Part shown: one piece after another, positions 48,882-59,417 of the stretch
How the letters are laid out: every line of letters begins with the position of its first letter
Numbering within the stretch: the stretch's first letter is position 1
DNA from: Orobanche coerulescens
Taxonomy: Eukaryota > Streptophyta > Magnoliopsida > Lamiales > Orobanchaceae
Direction: 5' to 3'
Length of the DNA: 64,000 nucleotides
Assembly: GCA_033398695.1 (NCBI GenBank)
Contig: JAWKAU010000039.1
Location: 744,001-808,000, forward strand
Program-made: the position numbers and the translations under genes
The notes under the pieces: generated by a model
Told to the model about the DNA's origin: nothing
Database searches by the model: none
The model's input: only the letters and a program-made list of their open reading frames with translations

Positions 48882-49660
48882 ATGTATTTCCAGACGAGTT
48901 ATCTGGTTGCCTTCACATAGAGTAAGGGAATTCAGGGGTGAGTTGGGCAGTCGTCCCCTTTATCGAAGGCACCGTATCGGATGGCCACAGCGAATGCAGG
49001 AGTTGAAGATTCAACTTGAGGAGTAGTTCGAGAAAGGTTATCTCCGACCGATTGCGTCCCCGTGAGGAGCACCAGTGTGATCTGTCAAGGAGAAGGATGG
49101 CTCGTCTCGTGTATGTATTAATTACCAGGAGTTGAACAGGGTGATGATCAAGAGTAGTATCCCTTACCCCGTATTGATGATCTTTTAGATCAACTTGGGA
49201 GCCTCGGTATTTTCGGGATCGACTTAAGATCCGGATATCACCCGATTGCGGATTCGAGAGTCGGATATCGCGAGACGGACATTTCGTACACGCTATGGTC
49301 ATTATGAGTTCGTAGTTATGCCATTCGGGCTAACTATTGCACTGCGGTATTCATGGAGTTAATGAATCGGGTTTTCATCGACTTTTTGGATCAGTTTGTT
49401 GTTGTCTTCATCGACGACATTTTGATTTATTCTCGTAGCGAGAGGAACACGAGGTTCATCTTCATCGGGTTCTCGACGTGTTGAGACGAGAGCAACTTTA
49501 TGGAAAGTTTTCCAAATGTGAGTTACGGAGGTCGAAGTGACTTTCTCGGGCATGTAATTTCATCAGCGAGTTCGTGTCGACCCTCAGAAGACGGAGACTA
49601 TCCGAGATTGGCAACCTCCAAAAGATATTAAGTAAATCCGATGTTTCCTCGGATTAGCTG
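48882..49660 (+). pseudogene. Element D reverse transcriptase remnant
   Basis: RT with GAGGAGTAGTTCGAG (in-frame TAG shared with B and F), YEFVVMPFG, and a YXDD box that still reads Phe-Ile-Asp-Asp (TTCATCGACGAC), unlike B and F. It ends in the shared junction GGATTAGCTGGTTAATTATC into RNase H. Frames are broken by many small indels in 48920-49660. Confidence 0.88.
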
Positions 49661-49981
49661 GTTAATTATCCAACCCACGGCCGGAGCTAGCAACCGTGGT
49701 TTTCGCGTTGGAAATTTGGCGTCGTTACCTTTATGGCATCACCTGTCAGATCTTCACCAATCACAAGAGTTGAAGTATATATTTACTCACAAGGAGTTAA
49801 ATATGCGACAGAGGCGGTGGTTGGAACTAATCAAAGATTTTGATATCGAGATCCTTTACCACCCGGGCAAGGCGAACGTTGTCGCCGATGCCTTGAGTCA
49901 TAAGTCCGTTCAGGAGAAGATGCTTGCTCGTTTAACAGTTCAGAAGGAGCTTCAGCAGGAATTCCTTAGACCCGAGATCGA
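49661..49981 (+). pseudogene. Element D RNase H end
   Basis: In the open frame 49641-50018, [40 protein letters not shown] (last RNase H Asp) and the RPEIE linker to integrase are clear. The first half of the domain is deleted. An H replaces the usual R after ALS. Confidence 0.87.
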
Positions 49982-51458
49982 GTGCAGCCGGCGAGTTCGA
50001 GACGACTTTGTATCTTAGAGATTTCATCGTCACTTGAGGAGGTAATCAGAGAGAATCAGAGTTCAGACCCTTCATTGTTGCGCATCCGTGAAGATGTGGC
50101 TCAGGAGAAAGCCCCTGGATTCGTGATCCACGAGGATGGACTTTTGAGATTTAAGAATCGGATGTGTACCGGCGAATGATGATTTGAAAAACTCGATTTT
50201 GAGAGAAGCTCATGCTACCCCTTATTCTGTTCATCCGGGGTTTAGCAAGATGTATAAGGACTTGAAACAAAATTACTGGTGGAGTAATATGAAGCGAGAA
50301 GTCGCAGAATTTGTTTCGAGATGCTTAACCTATCAACAAGTCAAGATGGAACATCAGCGACCGGCGAGTATGCTGATACTGCTCCCTATTCCAGAATGGA
50401 AGTGGGAAGACATTTCTATGGAATTCATCACGAATTGCCGACGAGTCGTCGTGGCATGAATACGATCTGAGCGATCGCGGACTGCTTTACTAATTTAGCT
50501 CATTTCCTTGAAATCAAGGATATGTGGAGTCCAAAGAGACTGGCCCAGTTGTTCATCAAGGAGATAGTGAGACTTCACGGTGCCCCTAAGAGTATCGTTT
50601 CTGATCGTGACGGGTGATTTGTATCTCATGTTGGAAATCAGTTCATCGTGCTATGGGAACTCAGCTTAATATCAGTACTGCCTTTCATCCTCAGTCCGAC
50701 GGACAATCAGAGAGAACTATTCAGACATTAGAGGACATGTTGAGAGCTTGAGTCCTCGATTGGAAGGACGATTGGGAAGCCCAACTACCGTTGATCGAGT
50801 TCACGTATAATAATAGTTGGCATGCTTTCATTAAGATGGCACCTTACGAGGCCTTGTACGGTCGTCGTTGTCGATCTCCTTTGTGTTAGGATGACTTGTC
50901 AGAATCAATCGGCACCGAGCCCGATATGCTTATAGCCGCCCGGGAGAAGGTAGCTTTGATCAAGAGTCGTATGTTGACAACTCAGAGTCGACAGAAATCA
51001 TATGCAGATAATCGTCGTCGACCACTAGAGTTCGAGACGGGTGACCACGTTTTGGTCAAGGTATCCCCGAGTCGAGGTATTTTCCGTTTCGGAAAACGGG
51101 GGAAGTTGAGTCCGAGATTCATTGGACCGTTTGAAATTTTGGATCGACTGGCGAGTTAGCTTATCGATTGGCTTTACCTCCGGCTTTGAGCCGAATTCAT
51201 AATTTGTTTCATGTCTCTCAGTTGCGGAAGTTTGTTGCCGACCCGAGTCACATACTTCAGTTCGACGAAATCGAGATCGCCGACGACCATTCATATGAGG
51301 AGCGTCCTATACGAGTCTTAGAGCAGCGAATCAAACAGTTGAGAAATAAGTCGATTCCTTTGGTCAAGATTCAGTGGTCTAGACACGGAGTCGAAGAGGC
51401 TACTTGGGAAACCGAGGATAGTATGCGGGAGAGTTATCCCGAGTTGTTTGACCCTTAG
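49982..51458 (+). pseudogene. Element D integrase and chromodomain, broken
   Basis: Pieces in order: LEISSSLEEVIRENQ and GKAPGF-like linker (49982-50179, here EKAPGFVI), zinc finger [20 protein letters not shown] with SRCLTYQQVK (50184-50459; the second zinc cysteine is Tyr), core fragments to 50890 with stops (TGATTTG after the SDRD Asp, TGAGTCCTC in the helix after the catalytic Glu, TAGGATGAC), C-terminus (50896-51159) and chromodomain (51168-51458, [16 protein letters not shown]). A one-base change near 51150 separates the last two. Confidence 0.88.
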
Positions 51459-51472
51459 TTTCGGGGACGAAA

Positions 51473-51492
51473 CTCTTTTAAGGGGGGGTGTA
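51473..51492 (+). promoter_or_regulatory. Element D polypurine tract
   Basis: CTCTTTTAAGGGGGGGTGTA directly before the 3' LTR, one G more than B. Confidence 0.85.
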
Positions 51493-53886
51493 TGTAATAC
51501 CCGGTTGTAATTCAGTCATTATCATTCAGTAATTTCATTTGGTGATTGTCACTCAGTGGATTTTCACTCATTTATAATCATTCATCAATCATGTTCATTC
51601 ACTCGTGTTCACCGTTCGGAAAACTTCGAGTTGTGTATCGTTATTGTCCATTGTTTCAACTTTCCGCATATGAGTTCGACTTTGTTAGATCATCATTAAT
51701 TTTTGGTAACTCCAAAAATTCTGAATCTTTGCAATATTATAGAGCATCGCGTTAGCTTTCCAATGGTTCAAACGGTGAGTCAATCGGAGTCCAGTCGAGA
51801 GAGTTATGGTCATTTTAGCTCACCCGCTCATTTTTCAGTTATTGGCCGATCACTGCCGACCGAACTCGGCCGTGTCGTCCGACACGGCCCGTGCAGTACT
51901 CGTCCGGAAATGCCGAAGTCTCTGCCCACAGGACTCGACCATGTCGTCTGGCACGGCCGAGTCAAACTCTTCCGGATAAGCGTAACCGATCGCGGGACGC
52001 GGCCGTGTTCCGTGACCTTTGTCGAGTCATGCCGAAGTCATTTGTCGGACAGTCACTATCGGAAGGCCCTTGGCGCGCCGCGACCGTGTCAAGCGAGGCA
52101 CGGTTGAGTCCTGCCGGCGATTGCGCGCGCGGCCGTGCCGATCGGCACGGGCCGTGTCCGATAGAGGCGATCGGCCTATAAATTCGTTTTTGAGCATTTC
52201 AGCCCATTCCTTCCATTTCTTCCACCTTCATACGAGAGAGAGGCTTGAGGGAGAAAATTCTCTTCACCTATCACTTGAGTGTGGTTTTTAATCATTTTCA
52301 TTCGGTTGTGAAGCTTGGATACTCGATTAAACTCGTGTTCTTCGGATCGAAGTGGTTGGATCTTCTAGAGGTAATTTCTTCAACACCTTGGACTTCGATT
52401 TTGTGTTGAGATATGATGTTTTGGACATTATAATCATGTTATATGAAGGGATATGTATATGATTATGAGTTTGTATAAGGATTCATTGGATTATTGAGGA
52501 ATTATTCAAGAACACCTTGAATATCGGGTTGAAATTGGGGGTTTTCGATTAATTGTCGTTATAATCACATTTTTGGATATTCGTTTTGGATTATTAATCG
52601 TATTGAAGATGTTTTGTTGGTTTGAAACGCTTCTTGGGGGATTTGTTTTGGTTATTGAGATTTGATTGTAAACAATCGGAGTTTGGCCACAACGTATTCG
52701 ATATAATGCCCCAATGAATTTAGTTTAATCGTATCGACGTTTTGAGTTCGTTATATTCATGTTTGATTCGTGTATTGAACGGGTTGTTGGATATTGTATA
52801 ATTCAAGGTTGTTCGAGCGATCGATATCTCAATTAGGACGTTGTTCGTGGAAGGATAATTGTCACCGGTATTGAGTAAGTTAATTCTTACTCGGTTAAAA
52901 GGATATTCATCCCTTTTGTTGTTGTTCATTCATAATCATAACTCATTCATCAGTGTATTAACCGTATCAAACTTGTTATTGTCAATTAATCACTTCAGTC
53001 ATAAGGAACGACGGTTCCAATCATTTCATTCAGTTGTCATTTATTTCATTATCATTCCACCTCGGTGAGTCATTATTCATTTTCGATGTCACTTTTGTTA
53101 TATCGTGGCATTCCGGGTCATACTGGCGTGCCGGTTGGTATGTGTAGGATTTTCATGTCGGGCACAATTATGTCATGTGTTGGTTGTTGGCCTCACATTG
53201 GACTGTGCACACGAGTCGATTGCTTTGTGAGACTGATTAGGCACAAGACCACGCGTGTATTCGATTGATACTTGTTGGTGGCTTGTGCACGGACACATTT
53301 CCATCCCGGGCGTAGTGTGGCGCCACCCTTTGAGCCGTACTGTTAGTTGATTCATACAGCATGTTTGATTGCGTATGTTTTCAACAAGATTGGGTTATAA
53401 TCTAACCGTTTCATTTTGATCGAACTTGTGGTTTATACTACATATTATATGATTGTGTTTATTCAACTCTGGAGGATTGTTGTTCTGTTTAACTGACCCC
53501 GTTTGGGGATATTTGTTTCTCAGGTCATGGCAAGGCAAAGGCACAGGGAGGGCATGTTGACGGCGAGGAGTCCCAATGATACTAGAAGGGCCCCGATGCA
53601 TTCGATCACTTATTCGATCATTTATGTTTCCTTTATTTATTCCGCTGCAGACATTCCGTTTGAATACTCGTTTCATTCAGTGTTGTGTATTTTATCGTCA
53701 CATAAGATACACATGTATTCTATTTTATCCTGGGTGTGTTGTATGAAACTCCTAATCGGAGTAATTGATGTTGTAATGTGGTTCGGTACTACATTTACCC
53801 TGTGTAATTCATCCTTTTCATTCGCCTGGTGGGTCCCAGTCGGGGGTCCACGGCACTGTAATATCCGCCTAGTTTGGGGTGTTACA
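51493..53886 (+). repeat. Element D 3' LTR
   Basis: 2394 bp, close match to 44506-46900. The inverted-repeat region (51868-52160) and the TATA context (GGCCTATAAATTCG, 52174-52187) are present with extra small indels. It ends GGGGTGTTACA, followed by ACACG. Confidence 0.95.
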
Positions 53887-54286
53887 ACACGTGCGAATGC
53901 GAGGAACAATGCTAATTCATCGAGCAGCGACGTTGCCACTCATTCACCTGGACGCGATCATTCACTAACGGGGAGTCGTACTCGGGACACCGCTCAGTCA
54001 GAAGGTGTTCGGGTTGACCCACTCGCTTTTATGCAGGGCATGATGGCCCAAATGACCCAGATGGCACAGCTGATGGAGACGATGCATAACTCCGTCAATC
54101 AAAATCAACAGGCTCCTCCGCCGCCACCTCAGAGGCAAGAGAGGAATGTGAGCAATATCATCGGCGACATCTCTCGCCAAAGGCCGCCTACTTTTGAGGG
54201 CTCGTCTGAGCCGGCGGATATCATTCATTGGCTCGAGCATTTCGAGAAGTTGTTTTCTATGGTAGAGTGTCCCGAAGGACACAAGG
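53887..54286 (+). pseudogene. Element C gag, second part
   Basis: Continues C's gag in the same frame after D: ANARNNANSSSSD, VRVDPLAFMQGMMAQMTQMA, the proline run PPPPPPQR, ISRQRPPTFEG, DIIHWLEHFEKLF, ECPEGHK. It is open up to element E, so C's gag was undamaged here apart from the insertions; A has a stop at the QRQE position. CAAGG (54282-54286) is E's candidate left duplication. Confidence 0.92.
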
Positions 54287-54654
54287 TGTAACGCCCCAAT
54301 ACTTATTTAAATGCTAACGATCATAGATTTTGATTTTTTTAATATTTACAGGTTGTCCAATACTTGGACCGATACGTTCCTAGCATAAAATGAAGGATTT
54401 AAAAAAAAAAAGAAAAGATTTCAAAATAAATTATAAGGGTCATTTTTAGAATTTATGAATGCGATTTCGAAAAGTTCCGACGATTTTGATACGATAGAAT
54501 TTTCATTACATAACACTTATATTGCAAAAATAATATTAAATTATTTTATTATTGTTATCGAAAATTCGTTCCAAGCATATCAAAGATTTAACTCCGACGA
54601 GTCCGGAAAAGGTCGGAAAATCGAATTTGGACATCGGGAAGGGGTCTAACCGGC

Positions 54655-54955
54655 TGAGCCAAGTTGACGGACATTTGCCGGTCACCGCCGGACACGCCGA
54701 CTGACAACTGCCGGTCATGGCCGACAGAAGCTTCTAGGCCACTATCCGGATAAGGCTGTCCAGCTGTCCGGATAAGGTCGGTCACGACCGACAGAAGCTT
54801 CTCGACCACTATCCGGATAAGGCTGTCCAGCTGTCCGGATAAGGTCGGTCACGACCGACAGAAGCTTCTCGGCCAGCTGTCCGGATAAGGTCGGTCATGA
54901 CCGACAGAAGCTTCTCGGCCAGCTGTCCGGATAAGGCTTCCAGCTGTCCGGGTAA
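54655..54955. repeat. GC-rich repeat cluster upstream of E TATA
   Basis: About four units containing GACAGAAGCTTCT (54723, 54790, 54856 and 54903), AGCTGTCCGGATAAGG and GTCGGTCACGACCGAC, the last a 16-bp near-palindrome. Unit spacing is about 46-67 bp. The cluster ends about 30 bp before the TATA-like box. Confidence 0.85.
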
Positions 54956-55219
54956 TGTTGATTTTCAACCGACTTTGAGACCTTATTTATACATGTTCCC
55001 GGACGTGTTTTTGTACATATCATATATCATTTTGAAGATGTGAACCTCTACTTTAAAACGCCCGAAACATATTTTCCTTCCCAAATTTATAAAAGCCACA
55101 AAAATCCCGATCAAACAGATAGCTCAAATCTGACAATTTTTCAAAGGTGTTTGATAAAAGTCCCCAAAGAGATTTCAGATTTTACATCAAGAATTTATGG
55201 TCGGAAATATGAAAAATTA

Positions 55220-56431
55220 TTTTCAAGTGCTAGGAGCAGCGTATCCGGGATCCAAGAAGGACAACCGAGCCTAATCAAAGGAAGATATTTCAAGATTTCA
55301 GCAAACGAGGTGAGGTTATACTGTTTTAATATGTTACGGTCATCGTTGTGTCGTGTAACATGTCGACCCGAGAGGGTTCGAAAGAATGAAAGAAATCCGA
55401 GACGAGTCTCACACAGATAAGAATGTTTTATGTGCATTACACAACATGATTTTGACGATTTATAAGGGTTTAATCTCACTGAGTACGCTCGCGTACTCAC
55501 ACCTCGTCATTTATGTTTTTCAGGCTAAGGAATCGACGAACGGGACAAGCAGAAGATGAATACATACTCCCAACACGATGAAGTTCTAAATAATAAAAGA
55601 TGTTGTCGCCGTAATTATTATTATTTTTACGAAACACTTGATGTTCTTCGACGAATATAAATTTCAACGGACCATGTCCGAATATTTGATTTCCCATGTT
55701 TTTGTAAAACTGTACTGATGGTTGAATAAACGAGTTTTATTGAAGATTTACTGACTAAAATACTTCCGCAAATACTCCGAATTTATATAAAAATTTTAAG
55801 GAAAAAATTGAGCCGTGTAACGTTCTTTTCAAGTGCTAGGAGCAGCGTATCCGGGATCCAAGAAGGACAACCGAGCCAAATCAAAGGAAGATATTTCAAG
55901 ATTTCAGCAAACGAGGTGAGGTTATACTGTTTTAATATGTTACGGTCATCGTTGTGTCGTGTAACATGTCGGCCCGAGAGGGTTCGAAAGAATGAAAGAA
56001 ATCTGAGACGAGTCTCACACAGATAAGAATGTTTTATGTGCATTACACAACATGATTTTGACGATTTATAAGGGTTTAATCTCACTGAGTATGCTCGCGT
56101 ACTCACACCTCGTCATTTATGTTTTTCAGGCTAAGGAATCGATTTAACGGACAAGCGTAAGATGAATACATACTCCCAACACGATGAAGTTCTAAATAAT
56201 AAAAGATGTTGTCGCCGTAATTATTATTATTTTTACGAAACACTTGATGTTCTTTGACGAATATAAATTTCAACGGACCATGTCCGAATATTTGATTTCC
56301 CATGTTTTTGTAAAACGGTACTGATGGTTGAATAAACGAGTTTTATTGAAGATTTACTGACTAAAATGCTTCCGCAAATACTCCGAATTTATATAAAAAA
56401 AATTTAAGAAAAAAAAATGAGCTGTGTAACG
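55220..56431 (+). repeat. 606-bp tandem duplication inside E LTR
   Basis: TTTTCAAGTGCTAGGAGCAG begins both copies (55220 and 55826), and both end at GTGTAACGTTCTTTT. Copies are nearly identical, with a few substitutions (CGAGCCTAATC/CGAGCCAAATC) and an AGAAG/GTAAG block difference near 55550/56155. The first copy ends in the same GTGTAACGTTC phrase as the LTR's own tail, which may mark the recombination point. Confidence 0.88.
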
Positions 56432-56463
56432 TTCTTTTTAATTAAGAAAGCCAGGGCGTTACA

Positions 56464-56570
56464 GAATGGTATCGGAGCGGACCTCTCTCAGTACGGTGAG
56501 ATTTGGGGATGAACCAAGCGGAAGCTGGTGAACATGTGACACCCGGGGCCGACGAGGGCGGGGAGTGATC
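56464..56570 (+). other. Element E primer-binding site and leader start
   Basis: TGGTATCGGAGC at 56467-56478, three bases after the LTR. GC-rich leader up to F (GACACCCGGGGCCGACGAGG). TGATC (56566-56570) is F's candidate left duplication. Confidence 0.85.
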
Positions 56571-58920
56571 TGTAATAGCCGGTTGTAATTCATTCATTTT
56601 CATTAAGTAATTATCAGTCTGTAATTGTCACTCAGTGTATTTTCACTCGATTATAATCATTCATCAATCATATTCATTCACCGTGTTCACCGTTCGGAAA
56701 AACTTCGAGTGGTGTATCGTTATTGTTCATTGTTTCAACTTTCCTCATATGAGTTCGACTTTGTTAGATCACCATTAATTTTTGGTAACTCCAAAAATTC
56801 TAAATCTTTTCAAAATTATAGAGCATCGAATTAGCTTTCCAATGGTTCAAACGGTGAGTCAATCGGAGTCCGAACGAGAGAGTTATGGTCGTTTTAGCTC
56901 ACCCGCTCATTTTTCAGTTATTGGCCGATCACTGCCGACCGAACTCGGCCGTGTCGTCCGACACGGCCCGTGCCGTACTCGTCCGGAAATGCTGAAGTCT
57001 CTGCCTCAGGACCCGACCGTGTCGTGCAGCGCGGCCGAGTCGAACTCTTAGGATAAGCGAGCCAAGCCGACACGCCGGACCGTGTTCCAGGACACGGTCG
57101 AGTCATGCCGAGTCGCTGTCGGACGGGTCACTATCGGAAGGCCCTCCGCGCCGCGACCGTGTCAAGCAGGACACGGTCGAGTCCCTGTCGGCCATCTGTG
57201 CGACACGACCGTGCCGATCGGCACGGGCCGTGTCCGGCAGGGTAGTCAACCCCTTTAAATTCGTTTTTTTTGTATTTCAGCCCATTCCTTCCATTTTTAT
57301 TCACCTACAACCGAGAGAGAGAGCTTGAGGGAGGGTTCTTCCTTCACAAATCATTTGAGTGTTTGATTTTCTTCATCTCCTTTCGATCGTGAAGCCCAGA
57401 TAATCAATCTAACGCGTGTTCTTTGGATTAAAGTACTTGGATCTTCAAAGGTAATATTCTTCAACACCTTGGATTTTGATTTTTGTGTTGAGTTATGATG
57501 TTTTGGACGTTATAATCATGATATATGAAGGGATATGTATATGATTATGAGTTTGTATAAGGATTCATTGAATTATTGAGGAATTATTCAAGAACACCTT
57601 GAAAATCGAGTTGGAATTGGGGATTTTCGACTAATTGTTGTTATAATCACGTTTTTGGATATTCATAACGGATTATTGATCGTATTGGAGATGTTTTGTT
57701 GGTTTGAAACACTTCTTGGGGATTTGAGGTTGGTATTGTTGAGGTTTAGTTGTAAACAATCGGAGTTTGGCCACAACGTATTCGATATAATGCCCCAATG
57801 AACTTAGTTTAATCGTATCGACGTTTTGAGTTCGTTATATTCGTGTTTGATTCGTATATTGAATGGGTTGTTGGATATTGTATAATTAAAGGTTGTTCGA
57901 GCGACCGATATCTCAATTAGGACGTTGTTCGTGGAAGGATAATTGCCACCGGTATTGAGTAAGTTAATTCTTACTCGGTTAAAAGGATATTCATCCCTTT
58001 TGTTGTTGTTCATTCATAATCATAATTCATTCATCATTGTATTAACCGTATAAAAACTTGTTATTGTCAATTAATTACTTCAGTCATAAGGAACGACGGT
58101 TCCAATCATTTCATTGAGCTGTCATTTATTTCACTATCTTTCCATCTCGGTGAGTCATTATTCATTTTCGATGTCACTTTTGTTATATCGTGGCATTCCG
58201 GGTCGCACTGGCGTGCCGGTTGGTATGTGTAGGATTTTCATGTCAGGCACATTATAGTCGTGTGTTGGTTGGTGGCCTCACATTGGGTGTGCACACGAGA
58301 TTGATTGTTTCGTGAGACTGATTAGGTACAAGACCACACGTGTATTTGATCGATACTCGTTGGTGGCTTGTGCTCGGACACATTTCCATCCCGGGCGTAG
58401 TGTGGCGCCATTTCCTTTGAGCCGTACTGTTAGTTGATTCATATAGCATGTTTGATTGCGTATGTTTCGACAGGATGTTTCATAACTTCAGATATAATCA
58501 TGATTGTGTATTTTCAACTCTTGAGGATTGTTGTTCTTTATGCCCGACCCGTTTGGGGATTTTGTTTTTCAGGTCTTGGCAAGGCAAAAGTACGGGAGAA
58601 CACGCGCGTCGAGGAGTCAGTGATACTAGTAGGGGCCCGATCTTTCGATTATTCATGTTATTGTCCTTTATTTTCCAGCTGAGACTTTCATTTGAATACT
58701 CCGTTTCATTCAGTGTTGTGTATTTTATCTTCATATAAAATACACTAGTATTCGGTATTGTCCTGGTGTGTTGTAACTAAACTCCTCATCGGAGTAATTA
58801 TTGTTGTAATGTAGTTCGGTACTACATTTATCTTGTGTAATTCATTCATTTTCATTTGCCTGGTGAGTCCCAGTTGGGGATCTACGGCACTGTAATATCC
58901 GCCTAGTTTGGGGTGTTACA
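56571..58920 (+). repeat. Element F 5' LTR
   Basis: 2350 bp, TGTAATAGCCGG to GGGGTGTTACA, with the inverted-repeat cluster at about 56945-57240 and CCCCTTTAAATTCG at 57250. A/T-rich, non-coding R/U5 follows. The TTTAAA form of the TATA-like site is shared with B; C and D have TATAA. Confidence 0.94.
56945..57240. repeat. GC-rich inverted-repeat cluster upstream of F TATA-like site
   Basis: CCGTGTCGTCCGACACGG, GACCGTGTTCCAGGACACGG, GACCGTGTCAAGC with GGACACGGTCGAGTC, and CCGTGCCGATCGGCACGG. Same order as B, C and D; the partner in the 3' LTR starts at about 63893 and is cut by the window end. Confidence 0.88.
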
Positions 58921-59417
58921 GAGTTGGTATCGGAGAGTGGTTTTGAATACTACCTTCCGAGTCATGTCTCATTTGAAATCATCGTCATCAGACTAGTATC
59001 ATTGGATTTTCGCGTCACATGTGACCTGTGCAAATGCCGAGCCAATCAGACCGAAAGAACTGTAAGATTTCTAACGCCATGGTATAATTTCTGGCAATAG
59101 TCATTCATTCATCATTCATCAATTTACAATCCTCAAACATCATCATTCATTGTGATTAAGACGATCATGTTAACTCATTAATTACTCAATTCATTTCATT
59201 ACTCAGTTGTCAATCCGGATGATCATATTATCAATCTTGTTAAGTTATTCAAGATAATCATTTCAAGAATTTCATCAGATAATCATGTAACTTCAGTAAA
59301 TCATTCATATAATCACTAAGTTAGAGCATGTATACTCATTTTCATCATCTCATGACATAATCATAACGTGCTAATCATGCGGGAAATATAATCATTATGC
59401 GACCTTCCTACATCAGT
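58921..59417 (+). other. Element F leader and primer-binding site
   Basis: TGGTATCGGAGA at 58925-58936 (last base changed from C). About 480 bp of low-complexity A/T-rich leader. No gene seen. Confidence 0.83.

Larger units (their letters stand above)
44506..53886 (+). mobile_element. Element D: deletion-derivative (non-autonomous) chromovirus, 9.4 kb
   Basis: Forward element, LTRs 44506-46900 and 51493-53886, in C's gag, exact duplication ACACG (44501-44505 and 53887-53891). Its internal region has the B/F lesions. Its LTR is a different subtype from B and F at the start (GGATTTTCACTCATTT, as in C) and in U5 (AACAAGATTGGGTTATAATC). It therefore looks like a C-like LTR joined to a B/F-like interior. 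Confidence 0.95.
13007..54286 (+). mobile_element. Element C: Ty3/gypsy chromovirus, full-type, split by four insertions
   Basis: This is the oldest element of the stack, inserted in the satellite. It begins TGTAATACCCGG at 13007, just after satellite GTGTT (13002-13006, candidate left target duplication). Visible parts are the 5' LTR in three pieces (13007-13198, 22815-24596, 43816-43935), primer site and leader (43936-44428), and the start of gag (44429-44505 plus 53887-54286). G and A sit in the LTR; D and E sit in gag. The protease-to-3'-LTR part is not in the window and should lie beyond E and F. Its gag is the full type, unlike that of B, D and F. Confidence 0.9.
54287..56463 (+). repeat. 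Element E 5' LTR with internal duplication
   Basis: 2177 bp. Its parts are an A/T-rich U3, a GC-rich repeat cluster (54655-54955), a TATA-like TTATTTATAC at 54983, and a long R/U5. A 606-bp segment is tandemly duplicated (55220-55825 and 55826-56431). Without the duplication the LTR would be about 1.57 kb. No gene: the repeated small open frames are the two copies of the duplicated segment. Confidence 0.9.
54287..56570 (+). mobile_element. Element E: LTR retrotransposon of another family, 5' end only
   Basis: An LTR with 10-bp perfect terminal inverted repeats (TGTAACGCCC ... GGGCGTTACA, 54287-56463), then a Met-tRNA primer site and 92 bp of leader, before F interrupts it. No coding region is visible, so the clade is not proven. 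Primer type and LTR ends suggest another Ty3/gypsy chromovirus. The rest should lie beyond the window, after F. Confidence 0.85.

Noticed and set aside
53503..54291. A 262-codon open frame joining D's LTR end to gag sequence, as a chimeric gene
   Set aside because: The first half is LTR read-through and the second half is C's gag restarted after the D insertion; the fusion is accidental.
55040..56303. Paired open frames (55040-55420 and 55808-56026; antisense 55195-55500 and 55783-56106) as a duplicated gene in E
   Set aside because: They fall inside the 606-bp LTR duplication and show no protein-like conservation or domain.
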